Origin: Nitzschia sp. DOCU1
Taxonomy: Eukaryota > Bacillariophyta > Bacillariophyceae > Bacillariales > Bacillariaceae
DNA: 64,000 bases
NCBI GenBank assembly: GCA_951394045.1
Contig: OX595987.1
Span: forward strand, 1,736,001-1,800,000
Direction of reading: 5' to 3'
Both the position numbers and the translations under genes were made by a program. Position 1 is the stretch's first letter. Every line of letters starts with the position of its first letter. Shown in pieces: positions 39,822 through 48,226 of the stretch. The notes beneath the pieces are model-generated. The model was not told the origin of the DNA and searched no databases. It saw only the letters and a program-made list of their open reading frames with translations.

Positions 39822-40289
39822 CTACACCATTCGTGATGATTCCGTCGGGTACGAAGTGGATATCATCATCATGGGCTCGGAAACGCCGGCATTGTCCTCC
39901 GATCGTGCCTGCGGTCGAAATGCAGTAACAACCCCCAGGAATACTGCCGTTTCAATAAAGAAAAGTAACGAGGCAAGGAAAATAATCATGTGCATCGTCT
40001 TGTCCAAATGTTTCATGGCCACCAAAAATACAATGGCGTGGGATAACTCCACTAATAGTCCACCGATGAGAATCGTTCGGTAGTCAAATTGGATAAAGAT
40101 AGACCGATACGAAAGATAGCACCAATAGGGCAGAAACAGGCCAGGAAAAATTAATGCCAGGGGTTTAAAGCCATTGTCAACGAACCACCAAAGAATGACA
40201 ATTCCATAGACGGGACAAACAGCTTGACCATGGCACCACGTCTTTTGAATGACGATCTGTTTCGTCTCGGCGTCAATGAGCGGGGGCAT
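39822..40289 (-). CDS. Small multi-pass membrane protein, unknown family
   Basis: 155 aa from the ATG at 40289 (MPPLIDAETKQIVIQKTW); a start at 40349 would add 20 residues. There are four likely membrane helices (VYGIVILWWFVDNG, LALIFPGLFLPYWCYL, ILIGGLLVELSHAIVFLVAM, MIIFLASLLFFIETAVFLGVV) and a short polar tail. I do not recognise the family. Hydrophobicity and an uninterrupted frame support a real gene. Confidence 0.5.
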   Translation of the reverse strand: MPPLIDAETKQIVIQKTWCHGQAVCPVYGIVILWWFVDNGFKPLALIFPGLFLPYWCYLSYRSIFIQFDYRTILIGGLLVELSHAIVFLVAMKHLDKTMHMIIFLASLLFFIETAVFLGVVTAFRPQARSEDNAGVSEPMMMISTSYPTESSRMV

Positions 40290-40349
40290 GATGGATGCCA
40301 CTGTGGTTGGTCCGGGGACGAGATTCGAAAGTGTGCAGCAAATGGGCAA

Positions 40350-40711
40350 AGAATTGCCGAGTAAATAGACAACTCAACTCGATCGAACGAAGGGAATTAA
40401 ATATTTGTAGAGTCGGACAAAGTCGCCGGCAAGAATACCACAGGGTGAGAGCTAAGAGCAGCCGTAACTTCGACGATGATGCGATACAAAAAGATTTGTA
40501 TCTTGCGCCATCGTCGACGAGACAGTCGATTTTTGGCTGATGTTCGCCCCGTCTTGCGTTGTGCGCCTGCCGATGCCCTTTTGACCTCTTCGTTATGTAA
40601 ATTTGTCTCGAACGACATAAATGCACCTTTTGACTGTGACTACTAGAGAGGTAGTAGGAGAGAGGTAGTAGGAAACGGATTAGATATGTTCTACTAACCT
40701 ATCTGCTATAG
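40350..40711. other. Short intergenic region
   Basis: A basic 73-aa minus-strand frame (40397-40618) is open here but resembles nothing known and could equally be an upstream exon of the membrane-protein gene. The duplicated string GAGAGGTAGTAGGA (around 40647-40674) is a small direct repeat. Confidence 0.4.
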
Positions 40712-42349
40712 TCAACTTCGGTCACTAAGGTTGCAGTAAGCCATTGGAATGTCCGATTCCCTTGTTGGGTAGAATGGCGTGCTGTGCACTATGTCTTCCA
40801 TTCTTGGAGCGGATGGGGGCGGCGTCGCATGCGGAGCAAACGCAGGTGGACGCGAAATTTCAGGGTCAAAGTACTGCTGTACAGGCGTCCCACCGTATGC
40901 CAAACTTTGCACCCGTGCCCGTAGCTGCTCAAATATTCGATCCTGCTCTTCTTGTAACCTCGATCTGGTGTTTTTCAGCTGGTCGCCAAGTGCTGTTGTA
41001 TCTCGGCGAATCCTCGTTTGAAGCTGTTGTGCAGCGGAAAGTTGCTGAAACAAAGTAGTCTGTCGCAAAATAAGGTCTTCTTTATCATGATGAATCCCCG
41101 AGGCCCGAAGCTTTGAGTCAGAAGCGCACCCACAACCAGGACTTCGAGGTGGATGGACCACAACCACCAGAATGGAACACATATTCGAGTATCGTTCTCG
41201 GATCCCCGGATCAATCGCGTTTAAGGCCTGGATCACTACCCGCTCCGCTCGTTTGATCTCGCGTCGTGCATCTGAGAACGATCGATTGCATGCGTCATCT
41301 TCGACATTCATATTGCTGAGGCGAGCCAACTGCATTCGCTGCAACTCCAAAAGTTTATTCTGCGCCCCTTGCTGACTTGCCACCGCCTTGCGCTCGCATT
41401 GACGACCATGCTCTCCGTCCTGGTTTTTACACCCAGTACAACAATGCGTATCATGCCATGTGACCAAAAATCCGCATCCATTCGGGCAGGGAAAGTTGGT
41501 CGCCAATATCCGCCCATTTCGACCCAGGTGGAAGATATCCCGTTCGCCATTACGTTTCTCTATCGTAACGATCTTCGTCCCGTCCGGCGCTAAATCTTCT
41601 TTCCACGATTGATGTCGTAGAGAATTGAGCGAGTCCAATGGTCGTGGAAGAATTTCTTTTGAATTCTTCAAGGACTCGTACTTCTGGTTGTGTTGGAGTG
41701 CCGTCTCCAATTGCGTTTTGGCACCATCGAATATTGCTTGCGCTTCTGATAGTTTGGCGATAACACCTTCCAGATTCGTTGCATCCTGCTGAGATCTCTT
41801 AATCTGATTCTCGATATTTACTTCTTGATCTTGCAACTGCCGTAGCAAAGTAGAAGGATATTTTTGAAAGGCTCGCTGCCGTAACACTTCGCGCTCCGAG
41901 GCGGCGTTGGAGGCAAGTTCGAATCTCCCCAACTGCGTTGCTACTTCGGCCTCTAGTTTTGGTAGCTGTACCCTCTGAACTTGCTGTATCGTCTGAACAA
42001 TCACTGGCAAATCTTGATCCCGTGCCTTGACTAGTTTGACTTGTGCACGCTCAATTTTCCCCTTGCAACCGCCCCGAAGCCAGAGCTGGGGTTGCAACAG
42101 CGTCGTGCCATAGAACCAGTGATTGGATACCAGCGCGATTCGATCCTTTTGCTCCTTGATAAAGGCCCGGGTGGAACGAAGTTTCTTTTGATGTTTCGAC
42201 AAGGCCTCCTGCGCCGCCGCTCTCTGAGCCTTGGCCTCGCTTAGTCGAGAACAGGCGTCTTCGAGACCAGCGGCGTCATGCGCGAGATCGTCGTAGAGGC
42301 GGAAAAAGGAAGGCGACAACACCTCGGGATCTGTCGTCATCTTGGTCAA
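40712..42349 (-). CDS. Coiled-coil protein with central Cys/His cluster
   Basis: 545 aa in a single frame. The N-terminal half is coiled coil (about 25-75, 95-230) interrupted by an aromatic segment (NHWFYGTTLLQPQLWLRGG, about 76-94). A central block (about 255-320) begins with beta-strand-like repeats (GTKIVTIEKRNGERDIFHLGRNGR). It carries C288, C292, H302, C303, C304, C307, H314 and C318 (FPCPNGCGF, HDTHCCTGCKN, GEHGRQC), a probable zinc-binding fold. The second half is helical again and ends in a Pro-rich tail. I cannot name the family. A hydrophobic/Cys stretch near residue 395-425 (SILVVVVHPPRSPGCGCAS) may be an in-frame retained intron. Confidence 0.65.
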   Translation of the reverse strand: MTKMTTDPEVLSPSFFRLYDDLAHDAAGLEDACSRLSEAKAQRAAAQEALSKHQKKLRSTRAFIKEQKDRIALVSNHWFYGTTLLQPQLWLRGGCKGKIERAQVKLVKARDQDLPVIVQTIQQVQRVQLPKLEAEVATQLGRFELASNAASEREVLRQRAFQKYPSTLLRQLQDQEVNIENQIKRSQQDATNLEGVIAKLSEAQAIFDGAKTQLETALQHNQKYESLKNSKEILPRPLDSLNSLRHQSWKEDLAPDGTKIVTIEKRNGERDIFHLGRNGRILATNFPCPNGCGFLVTWHDTHCCTGCKNQDGEHGRQCERKAVASQQGAQNKLLELQRMQLARLSNMNVEDDACNRSFSDARREIKRAERVVIQALNAIDPGIRERYSNMCSILVVVVHPPRSPGCGCASDSKLRASGIHHDKEDLILRQTTLFQQLSAAQQLQTRIRRDTTALGDQLKNTRSRLQEEQDRIFEQLRARVQSLAYGGTPVQQYFDPEISRPPAFAPHATPPPSAPRMEDIVHSTPFYPTRESDIPMAYCNLSDRS

Positions 42350-42847
42350 CTACCGCTTCAATCCTTGATATCAGGCATGAAAGTGAACTGTTTGCGATTG
42401 AATGAAATGTCAAAGGAACACCAATGTGAGAAAGAGGGATTGGTAACGTGTTCTGTGACGCTTTTGAGGTGCAAAGTGCACGAACGTTATTTAGTGGTTT
42501 GGCGATCCCGCAAGAAAATCTGAGTCGTGGGGTTGAAAAGGAGGGGGATGGGCTGGGTTTGGCCTTTGAAGGTGTGCAAAGCCCCCCCCCCCCAAAAAAA
42601 GAAGGTTAGCTAGCTAGCCTCGTCCCTACTAGTGCCGCTGCTACAGATAGAGATTGAACAGTAAGAACTCATAAAGCATTGCAACTCATGCAAGACTATG
42701 CAATTCTTGCGATGCGAATTGAGGCAGAAGCAATCATCCTCTACTTCCAACTACGGCAGCAGTACTTCGAACAAAGTCGTCTGCATTCTACACAGATGTG
42801 CACGAGTTAGAATCCATCAAAATTAAAGTTCTATATAATTCAATTGT
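42350..42847. other. Intergenic with poly-C run
   Basis: About 500 bp between the coiled-coil gene start and the JmjC/cupin gene stop. A C12 run followed by A7 lies at 42582-42600. No gene is seen. Confidence 0.5.
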
Positions 42848-44122
42848 CTAAAAGCCACATTCTTGAATGGCATCATAGTTCTCCAAGGTTTTCCCGCTTC
42901 TCGCATTGCACTGATAGTTGAGACTGAGCGAAACAATAAAGTGAAACCACGACGTGGGCAGATATAAAGCATCCCCGGCTTGCAAGACCACTTCATTAAC
43001 TCGAGCTTGTGGGAATCGTCCCGTATGCCACTCGTCCGGATTGGACCAGTCCACTCTCGAATGGCGGGCGCTGGGATGGCCGGGCTGATATAATTCCAAA
43101 TTTTTACATTGATTCGGATGTGCCAGAATGTAACGTTTTCGGCCACCAAGGATAATGATAAAGTTACGAGAAAAGTCGTAATGTGTTTCAGCAATGATGC
43201 CCTTGGATCCAAATCGACAGTTGATGCCACGAGCACCTTCGGGTTCGGGCATGAAGAAACTTCGACTGACGGGCGAGAATATGGGCAATTCGTCGAACAA
43301 GAACCCGTTTACACTTTCGTGGACTCCATTCAACCGAAAGTACCAGTGTTCAGCTTGTGTTATATTGGGATGATCAACTTCTAGTTGCATGGCCTTCTCA
43401 TACCACTCGGGGTATGATAGTTGCACATTCTCAGTAGGCGCCACCCACCCAGGTGGAGGCTGTTGTGGTCCTCCAAGTTTCCAGTAGGGCATGTGATTGT
43501 CATGTGAATATTCATTTCGATATCTCAAGTCTTTTCCTCCCAAAAGATTGTGCAAATACTCGTAGTGTGACCATCGCTCGGCCGTCCTCCACAATTCGGG
43601 GTGATTGTGAACCAAAAAGGGCATTTCCGCTTGACGGTACGTCTCAGCCAGGTCTCGCTGCACAGGATCGTCCCAGTCTAGAGAACAAAGTCCCTGGTAA
43701 ATCTTGGAAGGAAGACTTGTATTGTCAGGATTCCAGTTCTTGAGTACGTCCAGGATATTCCACTGAACGGGATATCCTTCGGGAACCTTCTCAGGACAAC
43801 GCCGAATATCGTAGTGTAATGTCTCGTCCATCGTTGGAAGCTCGGGTAGAGTCCGCATAGCTTCGACCGCAGGTTTGATCCTGGAAGGGTCCAGCTTTAA
43901 ATCATATTCGGCACGACGGCTTTGGGGGTCGATCAATGTTTTGTGCCGACGAAAAGGAACTCGACCCTGGCCTTTGCTTTTTCGTGAGAAGGCTTGCCGC
44001 AGGTAAATCTCATTCGGGCGATCCAACTGATTCACCAGATTTTGCAAAAAGCAACAGGAAACGATAAAGAACCCACAAAGACCCAAAAGTGCGGGAGCCA
44101 GTTGACGAGAAATCATGGTCAT
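42848..44122 (-). CDS. Membrane-anchored JmjC/cupin-8 family dioxygenase-like protein
   Basis: 424 aa in a single exon. The N-terminal hydrophobic segment (LAPALLGLCGFFIVSCCFL) is a signal anchor, suggesting a type II membrane protein of the secretory pathway. The C-terminal half is a cupin/JmjC fold: metal-binding H-x-D in AETHYDFSRNFIIILGG, KRYILAHPNQ, GDALYLPTSWFHFIVSLSLNYQCNAR with the distal His and the C-terminal strand. Family members are 2-oxoglutarate/Fe(II) hydroxylases. Lumenal relatives modify secreted or surface proteins, but the substrate here is unknown. Its 5' end has been duplicated just upstream (see 44525-44945). Confidence 0.8.
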   Translation of the reverse strand: MTMISRQLAPALLGLCGFFIVSCCFLQNLVNQLDRPNEIYLRQAFSRKSKGQGRVPFRRHKTLIDPQSRRAEYDLKLDPSRIKPAVEAMRTLPELPTMDETLHYDIRRCPEKVPEGYPVQWNILDVLKNWNPDNTSLPSKIYQGLCSLDWDDPVQRDLAETYRQAEMPFLVHNHPELWRTAERWSHYEYLHNLLGGKDLRYRNEYSHDNHMPYWKLGGPQQPPPGWVAPTENVQLSYPEWYEKAMQLEVDHPNITQAEHWYFRLNGVHESVNGFLFDELPIFSPVSRSFFMPEPEGARGINCRFGSKGIIAETHYDFSRNFIIILGGRKRYILAHPNQCKNLELYQPGHPSARHSRVDWSNPDEWHTGRFPQARVNEVVLQAGDALYLPTSWFHFIVSLSLNYQCNARSGKTLENYDAIQECGF

Positions 44123-44524
44123 TGCTGTGTTGAAAATCAGACGACGACGACGCCGACGATTCGTGGGGCGTCAAACGTTTCAGTCGGATTTCGACCCTTT
44201 CAAAAGCGCTTTTCGGCAGCGAAAAGGATGGACTATCCAAGCCAGTGACAGAGAGGCATTGAAAAATGAATGAGACAATCCAGAATCTCTCCCTCTGTTG
44301 TAATTGCTGAGAATCGTTCTTGCTTCTTGGTTCGGATTGTGGGTTCTGTTGATGTTGCCAAGCAGCAATGATGCCGTTTCGTAGGCGCGAGAGCCAGTCC
44401 CGGGCGGCCGGCCAGGCGAGATGCCGACCCATTCGACCGTTCATGACTCTCTCGACTCAATAATCAATGGGGCATCATGGAACCATTCGATTTCTTGTTC
44501 ATCCCGAGACCATGGCTGGGCACG

Positions 44525-44945
44525 GCCACGGCCTTTTCGTGAGACGGCTTGACCGAGGTAAGTCTCATCAAAGCGACCCAGCTGATTGATTCACCAGGCG
44601 TTGCAAGAAGCAAGAGGAAAATAATAATAATCCACAAAGTCCCAACAATGCCGCGGATGCCAAGGTTGTTGATCAGTTTTTGGTCATTGAAAAGCAGAGC
44701 GAAGACAACGATGATGACAATGACAAGGATCCTTCGGCAGAAGAGAGGATGGGATATACAACTGAAGGACAAAGTGGCATTGAATAATGAATGAATCAGA
44801 CGACCAGGAATCCTACCTCTTTCGTCCCCGATCCGCGATTTTGTTGAGAAGCTTTTGTTCGCATCAGACAATCGCACCTTCGACGCGCCGGCGCGAGCGC
44901 GCATGTTCCCAGGGACGACCCATTCGACCATAGTAATGGAAGCTT
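44525..44945 (-). pseudogene. Decayed tandem duplicate of the 5' end of the cupin/JmjC gene
   Basis: This stretch aligns with 43970-44420 at an offset of about 555 bp. Shared landmarks on the plus strand: TTTTCGTGAGA-GGCTTG-CG-AGGTAA (43979 and 44534), TTCACCAG then CCACAAAG-CCCAA (44074, 44631), TGGTCATTG (44115, 44682), and GGCATTGAA-AATGAATGA (44256, 44775). On the minus strand the copy would encode the signal-anchor region, but it has no following catalytic domain and the frame is degraded, so it is a fragment. Confidence 0.65.
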
Positions 44946-44981
44946 TTTGCGATCTTTTTTTTCTTTCCCCCTCCCAAGACC

Positions 44982-46189
44982 ATGACCGGACGTACAACAC
45001 ATAATACAACCAGAATGAGAACTGCCAGGCTTTGGAAGCAACTCTTATCCGCAACAGCAAGTAGTCTCCCATTTATCTACAGGCGACCCCTTTTGTACCA
45101 ACGCGCATTCTTGGTAATGGCAGCCGCACGACCCAGTTCGGATTCTTCATTGTCATTGTCCCAAGTCTTGCATGATTTGTCGCCAAACGATCCGAATCAA
45201 TTCTTCTTGTTGGATGGTGGGACAGGTGAAGAGCTCTTTCGACAAGGCATACCAGATGATCGGAAGATATGGAGTGCCACAGCCGTGGTCCACCCTGAAT
45301 ACCACGACGTGTTGGAACGAGTGCACAGTTCGTTTCTGCGAGCCGGTGCTCAAGCCATCACTACGAATTCGTATGGAATTGTGCCGGGAGTAGGATTTGA
45401 GGATTCAGAAGAAAGAAGCAAACTACTTACGATATCAGGTGCTATCGCAAGACGAGCAGTTTCGAAACACTCTACCAAAGCCTTTGTGTTGGGGTCGTTG
45501 GGTCCTTTGGTCGAGAGTTATCGGGCCGACTTGATTCGGCCGCATGCTCAAGGAGTAGAAGAGTATGGAGTAGCATGTCGAGCCTTGGGGCCTTTTGTGG
45601 ATGCCTTTTTGGCAGAAACCATGTCGTGCTGGGAAGAATCGCGGCAAGCGTTGGAGGCAATTGCATCTTCTGAAATGAAATTGCCGGTAATGGTATCTTT
45701 TACGTTGGATTCCAAGGGCAACACAAGGGATGGACAATTAGTCACTGATTGTATACGAAATGTGTTGGAGTATATTCGGCAGCAAAAGTTGGAATGTAAG
45801 TAGGCGATGAATCGTGGGCAATTAGCATGAAGAGGGACTCTCATCGTTGGTTCCACATAGTGCTGGCCGTACTCTTCAATTGCTGCGAGCCGGAAGCCAT
45901 TACGATTGCGCTTGCTCGTATTATGGCGGACACGCAGCTTCAAGATCAACTACGACAATCGCAAGTACAATTAGGTGCCTACGCCAATCGATTAACAGCC
46001 GTGGATCCCAACTGGACACTTGCAGAATCCGAAGCGGCACAACCCTTTCGAAGCGATTTGGATCAAGATCACTACTGGAACGACTTTGTACGGATATGGA
46101 CGAAAGAGCTTGGAGTGAAGCTAGTAGGTGGGTGCTGCGGGATGACACCAGAGCACATTGCCTTCATTCATAGTCGTCGGCAGGGATAG
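44982..46189 (+). CDS. Homocysteine S-methyltransferase
   Basis: Two exons: 44982-45795 and 45861-46189. The intron is 65 bp (GTAAGT...CACATAG) and joins KLE to LLAVLFNCCEP. The product is about 380 aa. The N-terminal 45 residues are Arg-rich and amphipathic (MRTARLWKQLL), resembling a mitochondrial presequence; a start at 45117 (MAAARPSS) would give the bare enzyme. Domain landmarks: LLDGGTGEEL, ITTNSYGIVPG, VLGSLGPLVESYRADL, and the zinc ligands Cys in NCCEP and in VGGCCGMTP. The enzyme moves a methyl group from S-methylmethionine or S-adenosylmethionine to homocysteine, making methionine. Confidence 0.9.
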
Positions 46190-46505
46190 TCGCGTATAAC
46201 CATATGGGCACAGCCTAGCTATTCAAGAATCCTTGCCCTTTGTTTGTCCTGGTACTGCGAACAGAAAATGACTTTAGTACTATGACCAGATTCCAACAAA
46301 CCATGAGAAGAGTGTTTGAAAGGTCTCAATAGCGTTGAATGTTAGTCGATTGGGTCGAAGATTGTAGTCCATGGAATCAGCAAAGGCAACGTCCGTCCGT
46401 CCTTCACATCACGACGAGACCTCGCTTTTCTCGCATCAATTTTGTTCATCTTGGCATTGGCATTGCATATCTCCCAAAGGAGTCCAGAGTTATATACATT
46501 CAACC
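46190..46505. other. Intergenic
   Basis: A 316-bp gap between the methyltransferase stop and the dioxygenase start. The downstream frame is open from 46371 but the conserved N-terminus begins at 46506. Nothing else is seen. Confidence 0.5.
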
Positions 46506-48200
46506 ATGTCATCCCTACTATCGAATATCCGTTCTTCAGACTGGAAACACCTCGCAGAGAATGGCTTTGTGGTAGTCCCAGATTTTTTGCCGTCCGATTT
46601 GTACGAAAGTCTCCGGCAAGATGTCCAAGATTTACGAGAAAAGCAACAATTCCAAGTCGCCAAAATCGGTCACGATGGAATGGTGCAAGACGAAAACACT
46701 CCCTTTCGAGACATTCGATACTCGGAAACCTGCTTTATTGGACGCTTGGCGGATGACAAGTTGCCCAGTAGCAAGGCCCGCACTCAACTCTATCATGTGT
46801 TGGATCAACTCAAAGTCGAGTTGGAGACCAATGACGTCATTTCCCAGGGTCGATGGACGCAATCGATTCCGGCTCTGGACAAGGAAACAGAAGAACTCAT
46901 GTACGCGTATTATCCACAAGGTGGGTATTATCGTCGTCATCGGGATGCCGAAGCTGGTTCCGTGTCCAACTGGAGAAAGTATTCGCTGTTGCTCTATTTG
47001 AACGACAAGGATTGGACGCAGCAAGATGGCGGGCAACTGAGAATTCATCGAGATTCTGGTGACGATGAATTGCCAGCGGGAGAACTCCCAAACTTTATTG
47101 ATGTTCAACCCACAGCTGGTACCTTGGTCTTGTTTCGTTCCGATCAATGCCCGCATGAAGTTTTGGATACTCGCCGCGAGAGACTGGCAATTGTTGGGTG
47201 GTTCTTGTCGCAAGAACCAAATTACGAGGAAACTTCTGCTGTGGCAACTGCGGCTAGCACTACCATTGATGGTGAAACATTGGACGCCCTGAGGGCTTTA
47301 AGGGATGCCAATCCACGGCTCAAGGCACGCTTGGAACCACCACCTCCCGCCCCCAGTGCCCCCAGCGCCTTGTCCATCTGGGGTGATGACTACGTGTTGC
47401 CTGGTGCGGTCGCGAATCCCACTCGATCGCCCGCTCCTGAAAATACATTCGAGGATACAGATGCTCGCTACTGGAGAAAGATTGCCACCTTTGATACGGC
47501 TGGTCACATCAACACACTCTCCTTGAGCTCTCTTCGGCTGCAGCAGGTGTCCAATCTGGTGGCACCACTCGTCCAGCATGCAGTAACCTTGGATTTGGCG
47601 AATACCAACCTGCCTGTGACAGAACTGGCTAATATTTTGAGCAGTGTGGATGACAGTGAGACAGCGGTGTTGCAACAATTGCGGCTGGGTGGCAACTCTC
47701 TCAACCATGAGGATCTTCAGATCCTTTTAGTGGCAAAGCCTTCGTTCCTCTCGACCATGTCGTCTCTGGATCTTCGTTACAATGATCTGGGTCCCGAAGG
47801 AGCTGAACTTCTGGCGGACTGGCTTTTGGAGCGAGAACACAAATGCTGCAAAGTTCTCTATTTAGAAGGAACCAAGCTGGGGGATAAGGGAGCGGCTGCT
47901 ATTGCCAAGGTGACCACGCTGGAGGATGTATACCTAGGTTCCAATAACATTGGTACTGATGGTGCTGCGGAACTGGCAGGAACGGCCGCTTCCTCGTGGA
48001 GAAAGCTGTTTTTGGAAGGAAATCGTATTGGATCCGACGGTGCTCGATTCTTTATCGATGCCTTGCACACAGCAAGTTCCAACAAGACATTGGAACGGCT
48101 TTACGCGGACAACAATGGAATGAGCAAGGAGGTTAATCTACAGCTAGGAAACGCCGTGGGTAGTGCTACGTTGATTGGAGATGGTGGTATGTTCCAGTGA
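46506..48200 (+). CDS. 2-oxoglutarate/Fe(II) dioxygenase (prolyl-hydroxylase-like) fused to leucine-rich repeats
   Basis: 564 aa from MSSLLSNIRSSDWKHLAENG. N-terminal P4Hc-type domain (about 1-225): NGFVVVPDFLPSDLYESLR, YPQGGYYRRHRDAEAG with the iron H-x-D, SLLLYLNDKDW, DGGQLRIH, LVLFRSDQCPHEVLDT with the distal His, and RERLAIVGWFL with the oxoglutarate-binding Arg. A proline-rich linker (PPPPAPSAPSAL) follows. The C-terminal ribonuclease-inhibitor-like leucine-rich repeats are about residues 325-555 (SLDLRYNDLGPEGAELLADWL, LEGTKLGDKGAAAIA, LEGNRIGSDGARFF). The hydroxylase half resembles PHD2/EGLN and 2OG-FeII_Oxy_3 enzymes. The LRR half probably recruits a protein substrate. The substrate is unknown. 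Confidence 0.85.
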   Translation: MSSLLSNIRSSDWKHLAENGFVVVPDFLPSDLYESLRQDVQDLREKQQFQVAKIGHDGMVQDENTPFRDIRYSETCFIGRLADDKLPSSKARTQLYHVLDQLKVELETNDVISQGRWTQSIPALDKETEELMYAYYPQGGYYRRHRDAEAGSVSNWRKYSLLLYLNDKDWTQQDGGQLRIHRDSGDDELPAGELPNFIDVQPTAGTLVLFRSDQCPHEVLDTRRERLAIVGWFLSQEPNYEETSAVATAASTTIDGETLDALRALRDANPRLKARLEPPPPAPSAPSALSIWGDDYVLPGAVANPTRSPAPENTFEDTDARYWRKIATFDTAGHINTLSLSSLRLQQVSNLVAPLVQHAVTLDLANTNLPVTELANILSSVDDSETAVLQQLRLGGNSLNHEDLQILLVAKPSFLSTMSSLDLRYNDLGPEGAELLADWLLEREHKCCKVLYLEGTKLGDKGAAAIAKVTTLEDVYLGSNNIGTDGAAELAGTAASSWRKLFLEGNRIGSDGARFFIDALHTASSNKTLERLYADNNGMSKEVNLQLGNAVGSATLIGDGGMFQ

Positions 48201-48226
48201 AGCCCATTCTAAAATAGCAGTCAATT

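Noticed and set aside
42582..42600. Poly-C/poly-A run as a feature
   Set aside because: A simple homopolymer in an intergenic region, and prone to sequencing error.
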